64,000 bases of DNA from Allocoleopsis franciscana PCC 7113 (GTDB taxonomy: Bacteria; Cyanobacteriota; Cyanobacteriia; Cyanobacteriales; Coleofasciculaceae), in NCBI RefSeq assembly GCF_000317515.1, contig NC_019738.1, positions 5,544,001 through 5,608,000 on the forward strand, in the 5' to 3' direction. Shown piece by piece: positions 44,320 through 54,155 of this stretch. Made by a program: the position numbers and the translations under genes. Position 1 is the first letter of the stretch. Every line of letters starts with the position of its first letter. Under the pieces are notes generated by a model. It was not told the DNA's origin and made no database searches. It saw nothing but the letters and a program-made list of their open reading frames with translations.

Positions 44320-44835
44320 ATGACGGAAGAAGATCATACTACAGGAAACGAAAAATTGGAAGAAATATTCCTCAATAACAAGCGCTCATTCAAAAAGCTA
44401 GAAAGAGCCATCCAAATGTCTCAAGGTCAGTTTTCACTCATCTTGATGTGCTGCAACTGCTCATCGATGCGGCGGCAGGTGGTGAAACAATTATCAAAAA
44501 GTTGCTATATCCAAATCCAAGAACTGATCCTGCATCCATCGGTGAATACCCTATTTACCACTATACTCTCCGCCATTGAAGAACCGCCACCGCCAGCTTT
44601 GATGGTCTTCGGTCTAGAGTCAGTTGTGGCAATCGAGCAAGTTTTGAGTGCCACCAATTTAGTTCGGAATGAGTTTCCCAAACACTTTCCTTTTCCCCTA
44701 GTATTATGTATTAATGATGAGCTTTTGCAACAACTTATTCGACTAGCGCCTGATTTCAAAAGTTGGGCTGCTAACCCAATTCGGTTTGAAGACCCTAAAA
44801 GTCAATCTCTTAACATAACACCCATCACGGCTTAA
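44320..44835 (+). CDS. Isolated N-terminal domain of a cyanobacterial ATPase/TPR-type protein
   Basis: A 171-residue protein beginning MTEEDHTTGNEKLEE. It reads like the N-terminal domain of large cyanobacterial NTPase/TPR proteins: FSLILMCCNCSSMRRQVVKQL, IQIQELILHPSVNTLFTTI, ALMVFGLESVVAIEQVLSATNLVRNEF and FPLVLCINDELLQQLIRLAPDFKSWA. In those proteins several hundred residues follow; here a stop comes directly and no continuation is visible in the next 180 bases. It is either a truncated gene or a domain kept as a separate protein. ATG 44320 is used; a TTG four codons upstream is in frame. No good ribosome-binding site. Confidence 0.55.
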   Translation: MTEEDHTTGNEKLEEIFLNNKRSFKKLERAIQMSQGQFSLILMCCNCSSMRRQVVKQLSKSCYIQIQELILHPSVNTLFTTILSAIEEPPPPALMVFGLESVVAIEQVLSATNLVRNEFPKHFPFPLVLCINDELLQQLIRLAPDFKSWAANPIRFEDPKSQSLNITPITA

Positions 44836-44985
44836 TTGTCATGAAGGCTTGAAAATAGACTTCATATTGCTCGAAAAGAACGTTGAAAACAGTTTACTGA
44901 AAAGCCTATCAAGAAGGATAATCGAATCCCATCGTTACTGACTTAAACAGTCTGTTTTATCTCTCTCTATAAAGAGAAACGAGAA

Positions 44986-45005
44986 GGGCGTACTGCGGTA
45001 CGCCC
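44986..45005 (-). terminator. Hairpin downstream of the 46-codon gene
   Basis: GGGCGTAC (44986-44993) and GTACGCCC (44998-45005) form a perfect 8-bp stem with a 4-base loop, 11 bases past the stop of the minus-strand small gene, followed on that strand by TTCTCGTTTCTC. It probably ends that transcript; GGGCGTAC-type palindromes are also common dispersed repeats. Confidence 0.55.
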
Positions 45006-45016
45006 CTACAAGTCTT

Positions 45017-45157
45017 CTAAGCGTCCTCCTCAAAAGAGTCGCCAGCAAAAGGCTGAACACCAATGTTGGGATATTCGTCATCGCTAGGGCGGAAAATCCT
45101 TACTACTCCTTCTCCAATATACTGAAGTGCTGCTTGTAACCACTTGAAGATAGACAT
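45017..45157 (-). CDS. Small conserved-looking protein, 46 residues
   Basis: A short gene with an excellent ribosome-binding site (AAAAGGAGGAAAGG directly before ATG 45157). The product starts MSIFKWLQAALQYIGEGVVR, an amphipathic helix, and ends in an acidic tail with SDDEYPNIGVQPFAGD. I recall short cyanobacterial proteins with a DDEYPxxGVQPF motif but cannot give a function. No signal peptide; the helix could bind membrane peripherally. It lies alone between an accessory fragment and the ABC permease and has its own hairpin terminator. Confidence 0.72.
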   Translation of the reverse strand: MSIFKWLQAALQYIGEGVVRIFRPSDDEYPNIGVQPFAGDSFEEDA

Positions 45158-45340
45158 AGCCTTTCCTCCTTTTAGCAACAGTTATCCTCAAGAAAAAGTG
45201 AAAAATAATCGCTTTTTTTAAGCGGAATTTTCTCTCTATACTTTATTTTAACTGGGTTTCCTGTCCGTGGAGGGAAAAGCTTACGGTTCTTTACTTGACC
45301 TCGTTCTCTGGCACCAATGCTGAAGGATAGAATCAGGCGG

Positions 45341-46258
45341 CTAAGACTTAGCGATCGCATCGCTAATCCGCCCTTGGGAGAGTTTCAGGTTCAAAAGTGA
45401 TAAAGCCAAAATAACTAAAAACAATACCAGTCCAATCGTACAAGCATAGCTGATTTCCAGCTCTGAGAAGGCTTGCTCATACAGATAATAAACAATGGTT
45501 TTGGAACTATTTCGCGGCCCACCTTGAGTCATGATATAGATTTCTTCAAATACCTTCGTTGCCGAAATAGCAGAAATCACAGCGACTAAGATGAGATAAG
45601 GTCGCATTAACGGGACAGTAATATCCCAATGCTTCAAGTAGCCATCTGAACCATCCATCGCTGCCGCTTCGTAGAGTTCCGATGGAATAGATTGCAAACC
45701 AGCCAAATAAATCACCATGTAATAACCCAATCCTTTCCAAATCGTTACTGCCATCACACTAAAAATCGCCAATTGGGGACTGGTTAGCCAGGGAATGCCA
45801 TCTTTGAAACCCAGTTGTGCCAAGAATTGATTGAACAAACCGTTTTCTGCATAAAGCCATTTCCAGGCAATCCCAGCAACCACCATTGAAATCACCACAG
45901 GTGTATAAAAAGAGGCTCGAAACCAGTTTATTCCTCTTAACTTCTGGTTGACCAAAAGCGCCAGACATAAGGGAAGGACGACTAAAAGAGGTACAACAAA
46001 AACCAGATACAACAGGGTATTTACCATTGTCTTCCTAAACACAGAAGCGGGTGCCCCCAACTCGATCCATAAACGTTCAAAGTTTGCTAGCCCGATCCAC
46101 TGAGGTGTTTGGGTGAGGTCATATTCATATCGGGTAAAACTCAGGTAAAAGGCTTGCAATGCTGGCCAAAAGACAGTGATTCCCAAAGCAAGCAGGGCAG
46201 GGAATAAAAATAGGTAGGGCGTAAGGTGCCTTTTATTAAATCGTAATTTTTTGGACAT
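45341..46258 (-). CDS. Sugar-type ABC transporter permease (MalF/UgpA family)
   Basis: A 305-residue inner-membrane permease with six helices. The EAA loop is intact (LYEAAAMDGSDGYLKHWDITVPLMRPYLILV), and the N-terminus LTPYLFLFPALLALGITVFWPALQAFYLSFTRYE and the end TQGGPRNSSKTIVYYLYEQAF are typical of the CUT1 class, which moves di- and oligosaccharides or glycerol phosphate. No binding protein, second permease or ATPase is adjacent, so it must assemble with subunits encoded elsewhere. Substrate is not predictable. Confidence 0.9.
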   Translation of the reverse strand: MSKKLRFNKRHLTPYLFLFPALLALGITVFWPALQAFYLSFTRYEYDLTQTPQWIGLANFERLWIELGAPASVFRKTMVNTLLYLVFVVPLLVVLPLCLALLVNQKLRGINWFRASFYTPVVISMVVAGIAWKWLYAENGLFNQFLAQLGFKDGIPWLTSPQLAIFSVMAVTIWKGLGYYMVIYLAGLQSIPSELYEAAAMDGSDGYLKHWDITVPLMRPYLILVAVISAISATKVFEEIYIMTQGGPRNSSKTIVYYLYEQAFSELEISYACTIGLVLFLVILALSLLNLKLSQGRISDAIAKS

Positions 46259-46737
46259 ATCACAACATCAATGGACAACAAAAATATGCAATGAAACGCT
46301 TATTGATACGAAGGAAAGCTGTCGTATTCATATTATCGATAGCTTAATCAAATTAAAGCATTGATGATAATAAAAAGAAAGTGTAGCCTATTTAGCAGTT
46401 TATAGGTATAGAACTTAGTGTAATCTTATAGTTCTAAAGTCCATATCTTGGCAAACAGCAGAGCTGAGCACTACAAAGCTAGCTCTTTTGCGGTTTTAGC
46501 AGGTTTTATGTTTAAGCGTAAGCGTTGTAAATCTTGCGCTTTCTGTTTAGGTCAACCCTTTTATTACCTTCACGGTGCTACCGATTGTCAACCCACCCAC
46601 TAATTGTGTACAAGTTGACAGCGTGAAGTTGGATCTTGCCTCCAGCCCATAGCAGCCTTGATTCATGGGAATCATAAACAGGCGTGGAGTATTGAGCAGT
46701 CAGACACAGCAGCCGTTTATTTGAGCAAACTATAGCA
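46259..46737. other. Divergent intergenic region
   Basis: About 480 bases between the ABC permease and the PAS/GGDEF/EAL gene. AT-rich near 46310-46440. No gene or RNA was recognised; promoters for both flanking genes should lie here. Confidence 0.4.
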
Positions 46738-49700
46738 GTGGAACCAGCTACGATCGCACAAAGAATCCTTTCCGATCCGTCCCAGCCAGTACAACTGGTG
46801 GTTGGTGAACATCAAGACGATGTTTGGCAAGCTTTATATGCCGCGATCCCAGTTCCCTTAGTGATTTCTCGGTTTTCAGACGGTGCAATTCTCTATGCCA
46901 ACGAATGTTTTTGCTCAACTTTTGGTCTGGACATTCAGGAGATTAGGGATATTCCAGGACACCCCAGCCGGGGCGATCGCCATACCCTAGACTTTTACTA
47001 TGAGCCAACAGACTGGCAGACGTTGCTGCAAGTGTTCACCAGTCAGAGATACCTCCGCGATTACAAAGTCAGAATGCAGAAGGCAGATGGTACCCCTTTG
47101 TGGAGTTCTGTCTCACTGCAATGGCTAAACTGGAACGGTGAAGCTGCCATGCTGGCAGTCTTTGGCTACGTCACCGCGTACCAGCCGCAACTGGCAACAC
47201 AACTGCTGTGTGAACGTGAAGTCAAGTTTTGCACACTGGCAGAAACGCTCGCTGCCACGTTCATTTACCAGAACTCTCACCTGTGCTATGTCAACTCAGC
47301 ACTGTGTACAATTACAGGTTACTCTCAGGCTGAGTTACTGGGGATGAACGTCTGGGATTTACTGCATCCAGACTACCACGCCCTGATGAGAGAGGGGGAG
47401 ATGGAAACTGGAGCCTCAGGGAGGACGGAAGAAGTCCTCCACTCAAACCTTCATGCGTTCACCCCCTCATCCCCAAACCCCCAAAACTTCGCTCTAGTCC
47501 CTTCAAACCCCCATTCTCTGGTTAAGAGTCGCTACGAAATCAAGATTCTGACAAAAACGGGTAAAGCGCGTTGGCTGGATGTGACGACGCGAACCATTGA
47601 TTTTCAAGGAAAAGCGGCAGTCTTAGCCAGTGCCTTTGACATTACCCGCCACAAGCAAGCAGAGGAGGCTTTGTCCGAAAGCCAGCGTACCCTCTCAACC
47701 TTGATGAAAAACTTGCCGGGAATGGCTTATCGTTGTCGCCATGACTGGGATTGGACGATGGAGTTTGTCAGCGAAGGATGTTTGAGTCTGACCGGTTACC
47801 ACCCGATAGATTTAATCGAAAACCGAACGATTTCTTTGAATACCATTATTCATCCAGATGATCGCGATCGCGTCAGGTATGAAGTACAATCCGCTCTCCA
47901 GCAGAACCAACATTATCAAATAGAATATCGGATTACAACAGCAACCGGAGAACAGAAATGGGTCTGGGAACAAGGCCACGGTATCCTCTCTGGCACAGGA
48001 GAATGGCTGGCTTTAGAAGGTTTTATTACGGATATCACGCGGCGTAAGCGAGCAATTGAAGAACTTCAGTTGTTGCAATCCCTGACTCAATCTATTAGTG
48101 AAGCGCCCGATTTTGACACGGCAATCGAAGTCGCCTTACGTAAGGTATGCGAGGCAACCCATTGGGATTTTGGTGAAGCCTGGATTAAGAGTGCTGACGG
48201 TACCGTTTTAGAATGCTCAAGTGCTTGGTGCAGCAAGCACGTTGGGGCTACCGAGACTCAGGACAAAGAACAAATTGACCCCATTATCCACCCCCTAAAA
48301 GAATTTCGGCGTCACAGCCAGACGTATAGCTTTGCACCTGGGATTGGACTACCGGGGCAAGTTTGGTCATCACGCCAGCCTTTGTGGATGCGAGATGTTT
48401 CGATTGAGCCAGAGAGCTTTTTTGCCCGTTCCCCTCTGGCAAAAGCTTGGGGACTCAAGGCTGGGTTTGGCGTGCCCATTCTGGCGGATGAGCAAGTCCT
48501 GGCTGTGCTCGCCTTTTTCATGTGTGAACCCCACCCAGAAGACCGGCAATTAGTTGAACTGGTTTCCGCCGTGGCAACCCAATTGGGGTTAGTGCTTCAG
48601 CGTAAGCAAATCTTGAGCCAAGCCGCACAAAGTGCAGCGGCACTGCGGGAAAGTCAGCGACGCCTTGCGAGTTTGATTGATGCTCTGCCTGGAATTGTCT
48701 TTTCTTGTGCCAGTGATCCCGCGTGGTCGATGACTTACCTGAGTGAAGGTTGCCTGAGCCTAACAGGGTATAACAGTGAAGAATTAATTGGCAATCGCTC
48801 TGTCTCCTTTGATGCGATTACCCATCCAGAAGATTTGCCCCAAGTTTTGGCCTCGATTGACACGGGTGTGGCTCAAAAACAACCGTATGTCGTGGAGTAT
48901 CGCATCCGCACAAAATCCGGTCAGGAAAAGTGGCTGTGGGAGAAGGGTCATGGGGTATTTGATGACACCGGGGAGCTTTTGGGGATTGAAGGCTTTATTA
49001 CAGATATTACGGAGCGCAAGTGTGCGGAAGACGCTTTACGACAAGCCGAGGCGAAATATCGCAGCATTTTTGAGAACGCCTCGGAAGGGATTTTCCAATC
49101 CACGGCGAAGGGACACTATCTCTCGGCGAATCCAGCCTTAGCACGGTTATATGGCTACTCCTCTCCGGCGGAACTCATGGAACGACTGACGGATATCGAG
49201 CATCAGTTGTACGTCGAGCCAAACCAACGCACTGAGTTTATTCGCCTGCTGCAAGAAAATGATGCGGTTTTAGAGTTTGAGTCCCAGGTTTATCGTAAAG
49301 ATGGCAGTGTGATTTGGATTGCTGAAAATGCCCGTGCGGTGAGGGATACCAACACGGGGGAGCTGCTGTACTACGAAGGTACGGTGGAAGATATTTCGGA
49401 ACGCAAGCGAGCTAAAGAGCAACTGCGTGAACGGGCGTTTTATGACCCCTTGACAGGATTGCCAAATCGTGCATTATTTATGGATCGCTTGAGCCAGCGA
49501 GTGGAGCGGGCAAAACGGCATCCTCACTATCGATTTGCGGTCTTGTTTTTAGACCTGGATCGCTTCAAAGTCGTTAACGATAGCCTGGGGCACCTGATTG
49601 GGGATCAGCTACTCGTTGCGATCGCCCATCGGTTAACCAATTGCTTACGGGCAGAAGATACCGTTGCCCGGTTAGGGGGGGACGAGTTCACCATCCTGCT

Positions 49701-50955
49701 AGAGGATATCCAAGACATTAACCAAGTTATCCATGTTGCTGAGCGAATTCAGCAGGCGTTAAAAGCACCGCTCAATCTCGACGGACATGAGGTTTTCAGC
49801 GCGGCGAGTATCGGTATTGTTCTGAGTCGAGAGGTGAGTCAGGATGCTTATCCCACCGATTATGACCGACCCGAAGACCTCCTGCGGGATGCTGACACGG
49901 CACTATACCGGGCAAAGGCGTTAGGGAAAGCCCGTTATGAAGTGTTTGACCTCACCATGCACCAGAAAGCGGTGGCTCTCCTTGAATTGGAAACGGATTT
50001 GCGGCGAGCTGTGGAACATCAAGAATTTCAGCTTCACTATCAGCCGATAGTATCTTTACTCACCCACAAAATTACAGGTTTTGAGGCACTTTTGCGCTGG
50101 CAACATCCCACGCGAGGGCTGCTTTACCCTGCGGAATTCATCTCAATTGCCGAAGAAACTGGACTGATTATTCCCCTAGGGTGGTGGACGCTGCGTGAGG
50201 CTTGTCGTCAGTTACGCCAGTGGCAAGAGGCGTTGCAAGTAGGTCGGTTGAAGGTTGAAGGTACTCAAGAGCTGTTGTCAGCCCAACAGGGTGCGAATGA
50301 AGCCAGCCGAAGCGTCGCCCAGATTAACCCTTCAAACCCATTTTCTAACCTTCAACCGTCTAACCTGCAACTGGCAACCCAAACCAACCTGCAATTTGCA
50401 GAGCCTCTCATCATCCATGTGAATTTTTCTAGTAAACAGTTTTTGCAACCTGATGCCTTCAATCAAATCAAGCAAATTCTTCAGGAAACAGGTTTAGAAG
50501 GATGTTATTTGAGGCTGGAAATTACCGAAAGCTGCTTACTTGAAAATCCAGAAGCCTCTGCCGCGTTGGCTCAACAACTGAGAACTCAGCAGATTGGTTT
50601 ATGCATTGATGATTTTGGAACCGGGTATTCCTCGTTAAGTTATTTGCACCAATTTCCCATCAAGACTATCAAAATTGACCGTTCTTTTGTCAGTCGTATT
50701 GGAGCCGTTGAGAGTGATTCTCCTTCAGATTTAACCCTGAAAAATATTCAGAATTTTCCGTTGCAAATTGCTCGAACCATTGTCATGTTAGCCCACAATT
50801 TAGAAATGGAAGTGATTGCAGAAGGAGTAGAAACCGCTCAACAATTATCCCAGCTCCAAGCCCTCAATTGCCAGTATGGTCAGGGATATTTATTCTCTCA
50901 ACCGCAGGATGCTTTAACGACTAGTTTATTATTCAGATTGGAAAACCAAGATTAA
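46738..50955 (+). CDS. Multi-PAS/GAF diguanylate cyclase-phosphodiesterase
   Basis: A 1405-residue cyclic-di-GMP enzyme. Order: PAS (about 25-150), PAS (155-315), PAS (315-435), GAF (440-620), PAS (635-760), PAS (770-890), GGDEF with intact [11 protein letters not shown], and EAL with [18 protein letters not shown] and [17 protein letters not shown]. Both catalytic signatures look active. Two in-frame inserts stand out: about 40 residues in the second PAS ([12 protein letters not shown]...HSLVK) and about 50 residues in the EAL domain ([12 protein letters not shown]...TNLQF), the latter bounded in DNA by a perfect 12-bp inverted repeat. The start is taken as GTG 46738 without a strong ribosome-binding site, so it is uncertain. 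No membrane segment. Confidence 0.92.
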   Translation: MEPATIAQRILSDPSQPVQLVVGEHQDDVWQALYAAIPVPLVISRFSDGAILYANECFCSTFGLDIQEIRDIPGHPSRGDRHTLDFYYEPTDWQTLLQVFTSQRYLRDYKVRMQKADGTPLWSSVSLQWLNWNGEAAMLAVFGYVTAYQPQLATQLLCEREVKFCTLAETLAATFIYQNSHLCYVNSALCTITGYSQAELLGMNVWDLLHPDYHALMREGEMETGASGRTEEVLHSNLHAFTPSSPNPQNFALVPSNPHSLVKSRYEIKILTKTGKARWLDVTTRTIDFQGKAAVLASAFDITRHKQAEEALSESQRTLSTLMKNLPGMAYRCRHDWDWTMEFVSEGCLSLTGYHPIDLIENRTISLNTIIHPDDRDRVRYEVQSALQQNQHYQIEYRITTATGEQKWVWEQGHGILSGTGEWLALEGFITDITRRKRAIEELQLLQSLTQSISEAPDFDTAIEVALRKVCEATHWDFGEAWIKSADGTVLECSSAWCSKHVGATETQDKEQIDPIIHPLKEFRRHSQTYSFAPGIGLPGQVWSSRQPLWMRDVSIEPESFFARSPLAKAWGLKAGFGVPILADEQVLAVLAFFMCEPHPEDRQLVELVSAVATQLGLVLQRKQILSQAAQSAAALRESQRRLASLIDALPGIVFSCASDPAWSMTYLSEGCLSLTGYNSEELIGNRSVSFDAITHPEDLPQVLASIDTGVAQKQPYVVEYRIRTKSGQEKWLWEKGHGVFDDTGELLGIEGFITDITERKCAEDALRQAEAKYRSIFENASEGIFQSTAKGHYLSANPALARLYGYSSPAELMERLTDIEHQLYVEPNQRTEFIRLLQENDAVLEFESQVYRKDGSVIWIAENARAVRDTNTGELLYYEGTVEDISERKRAKEQLRERAFYDPLTGLPNRALFMDRLSQRVERAKRHPHYRFAVLFLDLDRFKVVNDSLGHLIGDQLLVAIAHRLTNCLRAEDTVARLGGDEFTILLEDIQDINQVIHVAERIQQALKAPLNLDGHEVFSAASIGIVLSREVSQDAYPTDYDRPEDLLRDADTALYRAKALGKARYEVFDLTMHQKAVALLELETDLRRAVEHQEFQLHYQPIVSLLTHKITGFEALLRWQHPTRGLLYPAEFISIAEETGLIIPLGWWTLREACRQLRQWQEALQVGRLKVEGTQELLSAQQGANEASRSVAQINPSNPFSNLQPSNLQLATQTNLQFAEPLIIHVNFSSKQFLQPDAFNQIKQILQETGLEGCYLRLEITESCLLENPEASAALAQQLRTQQIGLCIDDFGTGYSSLSYLHQFPIKTIKIDRSFVSRIGAVESDSPSDLTLKNIQNFPLQIARTIVMLAHNLEMEVIAEGVETAQQLSQLQALNCQYGQGYLFSQPQDALTTSLLFRLENQD
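50245..50358. repeat. In-frame insert bounded by 12-bp inverted repeats
   Basis: CGGTTGAAGGTT (50245-50256) and AACCTTCAACCG (50347-50358) are perfect inverted repeats delimiting 114 bp, exactly 38 codons, inside the EAL domain coding sequence. Related AACCTTCAACC...TAACCTGCAA sequence occurs in ppc at about 17383-17411. Confidence 0.7.
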
Positions 50956-50994
50956 TTTAATTGTGCCGCTCTTGCATGATCTGGCTCGGACTCC

Positions 50995-53919
50995 TTAAAG
51001 TCCGCTTCCCATTAGAATAAAGGGTGCCCAATAGTAGGGATGACTCAAGGCAATGTTCTGCTCAGTGAGTGGCAAGTGGTCATTTTTAGGATAACTCTCT
51101 GGTGTAATCTTGGTTTGGAGAAGGGCCAATTGGGCTTGACGCAGAGCCTCGGCTTTCGATACTGGTGAGGTAGACGTTCCCTGGGCTAAATTGTCGTAAA
51201 ATTTCTCCATTAATAGGCGAGTACTGTAATCATCCACTTTCCATAAAGATGCCATGACCGTTTTAGCTCCGCTTTTGAGAAAGTAATAGCCAACACCTGC
51301 AATTTCCCTCCCATCAAGTCCCTTACCTCCCAATGCGGTTTCGCAAGCGGATAGTACAACCAGATTGATATTCCGTAAATTAAGCCAAGTTTCGATATCA
51401 GGAATTGCTAATCTCTCACCCGTACCCAGCAGAAGAAAAGACTGATTCGCTCGTCCTGGCACAAATTTGCTATGAGTTGCGATATGTAAGAAGTGGTGAT
51501 CGGGTAAGTTATCTCGTAAAGTGAATAAGGTAAAATCTTGATTGAGAAACTCTTGACCAGGATAAATTCCCGATGTTTCACGCGTATCCTGACGCACGAT
51601 TGCCTTTAACTCTTCAGGGACATAAGGTAGGGGGGGGAAACCACTCACAGCATTGGATAAACCTAACGCCAGAACTTGGTCTTCTTTGTCATCTAGAGCC
51701 GCTTTAATATCCGATGAACGGCTCACGACACGGGGATTATTGGTGAGGTATGAAGTCTCAGTTAACTGAGCAGAGAGCACCGTAGAAACGCTATAGTTTT
51801 GAATTACATACTTTTTGCCATCAAAGAGAGCACCCATAGGAATGTAGCGGGTTGAACGGTCTAAAGCAAACACTAAGTTATGAATATCATTAGCTTTTAG
51901 TTCACTTTCCAACGGTTTGAGCAACCAGTCATACAATTGCTTACCCGTGGCGTGCAACTCATCCATATTGGAGAGACGATTTTGTAATAACTCACGAAAT
52001 TTAGCCACCGTTTCTTCTAACCGAGCTTGAGTGACCCCTGTAACCTCTACACTCGTGAAAATGCCACCTTTTGATGCCCACATCAGCCAAATTTTATCAT
52101 CCAAAACCAAGGGATAAATCAATAAGGTTCCGGGTTGAGATTCTACCAGTTTTCGAGCTTTTTGAGCGAATTGGTTAGGGTCAACAAATGCCTCATCTAA
52201 ATCTCGCTTGTTCCGAATTGCTGTTTCTAGTTGTTCTAAAGTTTGATAATATTGCTTAGTCAAGGCTTCTCGCTGTTGCAATAGCTGCGCTAACTCTGAG
52301 CAGCGAGTTTTCTGGCAATCGGCTAAGCGATTTCCAAAACTGATCAAGCTACCATATTCTTTAAAAATTTGTTGCTCGGTTGGTGTTAGAGTTAAGCTAG
52401 CAGGTTGACTTTGCTGGGTGTTGTTAATTCTGGGGTTACCCGTGTATTCTCGTAACTCTTGACCTTTGAGCAGTTCTAATACTTGCTGAGCTTCTAATGG
52501 GCGCGTTTGGGTGAGTAATAATTCGGTAAATGACCGATAAATGTTAGTTGTTCCTAACCCATGAACGTTTTGAATGGCTTGAGGAAATGATGATTGTAAC
52601 CAAACAGGTAACCCCGCAATGATTCTAGGATTTTGTTCTTCATTTTTGTTAATAGCTCGTTTATAATAAGCGATGGCTGTTGCTAATAGATTAGATTCTT
52701 GATAAAGGCGGGAGAGTCCAGCCAGAGCTATAAAACTATTAGTAATAGAAAGAGCCTCTTGATACGAGTCAATCGCTTGTTGGGTCTGTCCAGCTTCCCG
52801 GTAAATCTCTCCCCGAACTTCCAAACCTAATGCTTCTAAGTCCTTGTGGTTGATATCTTGGGCAATTGCAAGATTTTGGTGAATTAACTCTAGAGCTTTT
52901 TTATAATCTCCGTTTCGGGAATAACCTAAACTCGAAACAATGAGTGCTAAAGCTTCAATTCGAGCGCTTTTTATGTCTCGCGCACTGGCTAATCCCTGTT
53001 CGGCTAAGTTAAGGGATTGTTGAACATTACCCTGTCCCAAATAAGCCAGAGCCTGCATCACCGTAGCGGCGCTTTCTTCTTCTTTTTTCTGTAGTTTTTG
53101 TAAAATATCTCTGCCTTCTTGGGTAGACTCAATAACGTTCTGATATCTTCCTTCTTGGAGGTAAACACCAGCTAACGTTAAGAGTGAAGCGGCAGCAGCA
53201 GTAGGAATATTGTTTTCTTGGGCTACCTTTAAACCTTGCTGAGCAAAAAGAACGGCACTTTGATTATCTTGGCGGGAATGGTAAACGCCACCCAGAACTG
53301 CTAATGCATTGGCTTGGGTGTCATAATCTTTAATTTGCCAAGTTGTAGTCAAGCTTGATATGCCTGCCATTGTTGCTTTTCGATAGTCACTCGGTGGCGA
53401 GGCTAAAGACTGAGAGGCTCTAGCTAACGTCAAAAAAGCAACCGCTTGAGCCTGCGAATCTTGCAAGGCTTGGGCGAGTCCTAAGCTGGCGTTAGCGGAC
53501 TTCATGGCTTGCTGATAGTTGCCGGTAGAATTGTAAGCCTCTCCTAATCTAAGTAGCAGTTTTAATTCTGTATCACGCTCTCCCCATTCTTGGGCGATGG
53601 GCAAGATAGCATTGGAAAGTTCAATCGTTTGTTGAGAGTCTTCTAGGGACGTAGAAATATTCAGGAGTTCCTGGAGAATGTGAATTCTCTCCGTGTGAGT
53701 CGTGGCGTTGGTCGTATAAGGAACACTCAAGGGCTGGGAAATATCTGGAGCTGGCTCAACGTTTTGTGCAATTTCCGGCAATTGGCTGTGTTTTAATAGC
53801 TGTATGCTATCTTCAGAGGCAGCTCTGTTCAGGGTGGTGGCGAGAAGAGGCAAAGGAGAACTTACAGCACACAGTAAGGTCGCCGCCCCATAGCTAAGCA
53901 ATTTTACGGATTGATGCAT
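50995..53919 (-). CDS. TPR-CHAT protein (caspase-like protease fold)
   Basis: A 974-residue exported-looking protein: a signal-type N-terminus (LLSYGAATLLCAVSSPLPLLA), about nine TPR-like repeats (about 70-440, e.g. GNYQQAMKSANASLGLAQAL), a helical linker, and a C-terminal CHAT domain (about 640-974). The catalytic pair is present: His near residue 810 (LHIATHSKF) and Cys near 860 (VVLSACETALGG). CHAT proteins belong to the caspase/separase clan and cut partner proteins or act in signalling. ATG 53919 is chosen over a TTG at 53946. It is divergent from a DUF928 gene, a pairing I recall from other cyanobacteria. Confidence 0.92.
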   Translation of the reverse strand: MHQSVKLLSYGAATLLCAVSSPLPLLATTLNRAASEDSIQLLKHSQLPEIAQNVEPAPDISQPLSVPYTTNATTHTERIHILQELLNISTSLEDSQQTIELSNAILPIAQEWGERDTELKLLLRLGEAYNSTGNYQQAMKSANASLGLAQALQDSQAQAVAFLTLARASQSLASPPSDYRKATMAGISSLTTTWQIKDYDTQANALAVLGGVYHSRQDNQSAVLFAQQGLKVAQENNIPTAAAASLLTLAGVYLQEGRYQNVIESTQEGRDILQKLQKKEEESAATVMQALAYLGQGNVQQSLNLAEQGLASARDIKSARIEALALIVSSLGYSRNGDYKKALELIHQNLAIAQDINHKDLEALGLEVRGEIYREAGQTQQAIDSYQEALSITNSFIALAGLSRLYQESNLLATAIAYYKRAINKNEEQNPRIIAGLPVWLQSSFPQAIQNVHGLGTTNIYRSFTELLLTQTRPLEAQQVLELLKGQELREYTGNPRINNTQQSQPASLTLTPTEQQIFKEYGSLISFGNRLADCQKTRCSELAQLLQQREALTKQYYQTLEQLETAIRNKRDLDEAFVDPNQFAQKARKLVESQPGTLLIYPLVLDDKIWLMWASKGGIFTSVEVTGVTQARLEETVAKFRELLQNRLSNMDELHATGKQLYDWLLKPLESELKANDIHNLVFALDRSTRYIPMGALFDGKKYVIQNYSVSTVLSAQLTETSYLTNNPRVVSRSSDIKAALDDKEDQVLALGLSNAVSGFPPLPYVPEELKAIVRQDTRETSGIYPGQEFLNQDFTLFTLRDNLPDHHFLHIATHSKFVPGRANQSFLLLGTGERLAIPDIETWLNLRNINLVVLSACETALGGKGLDGREIAGVGYYFLKSGAKTVMASLWKVDDYSTRLLMEKFYDNLAQGTSTSPVSKAEALRQAQLALLQTKITPESYPKNDHLPLTEQNIALSHPYYWAPFILMGSGL

Positions 53920-54155
53920 AGGAAAAGTCTGGCACAAACGAGCCAAGCGCCAAGAGTACTTGAGACAGCAGCATATCTAGTATTGTGCAAATTCCTAATC
54001 TACCTAGGGTAAGACTTATGCTCGTTGTGTTGCTTGACCCCTAATGGCTGTACCTCTTTCGAGTGAGAAACAAAATCAAATCAAACTTTGTCATTAGACT
54101 TGGATTCTGCCATCTTGTAGAAACATCCTGCTCTTTGTTTTGAAATCCTGTGCCC

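Noticed and set aside
45172..45360. Minus-strand frame of 62 codons after the ABC permease
   Set aside because: Overlaps the permease end and has no domain or ribosome-binding site; low-complexity composition.
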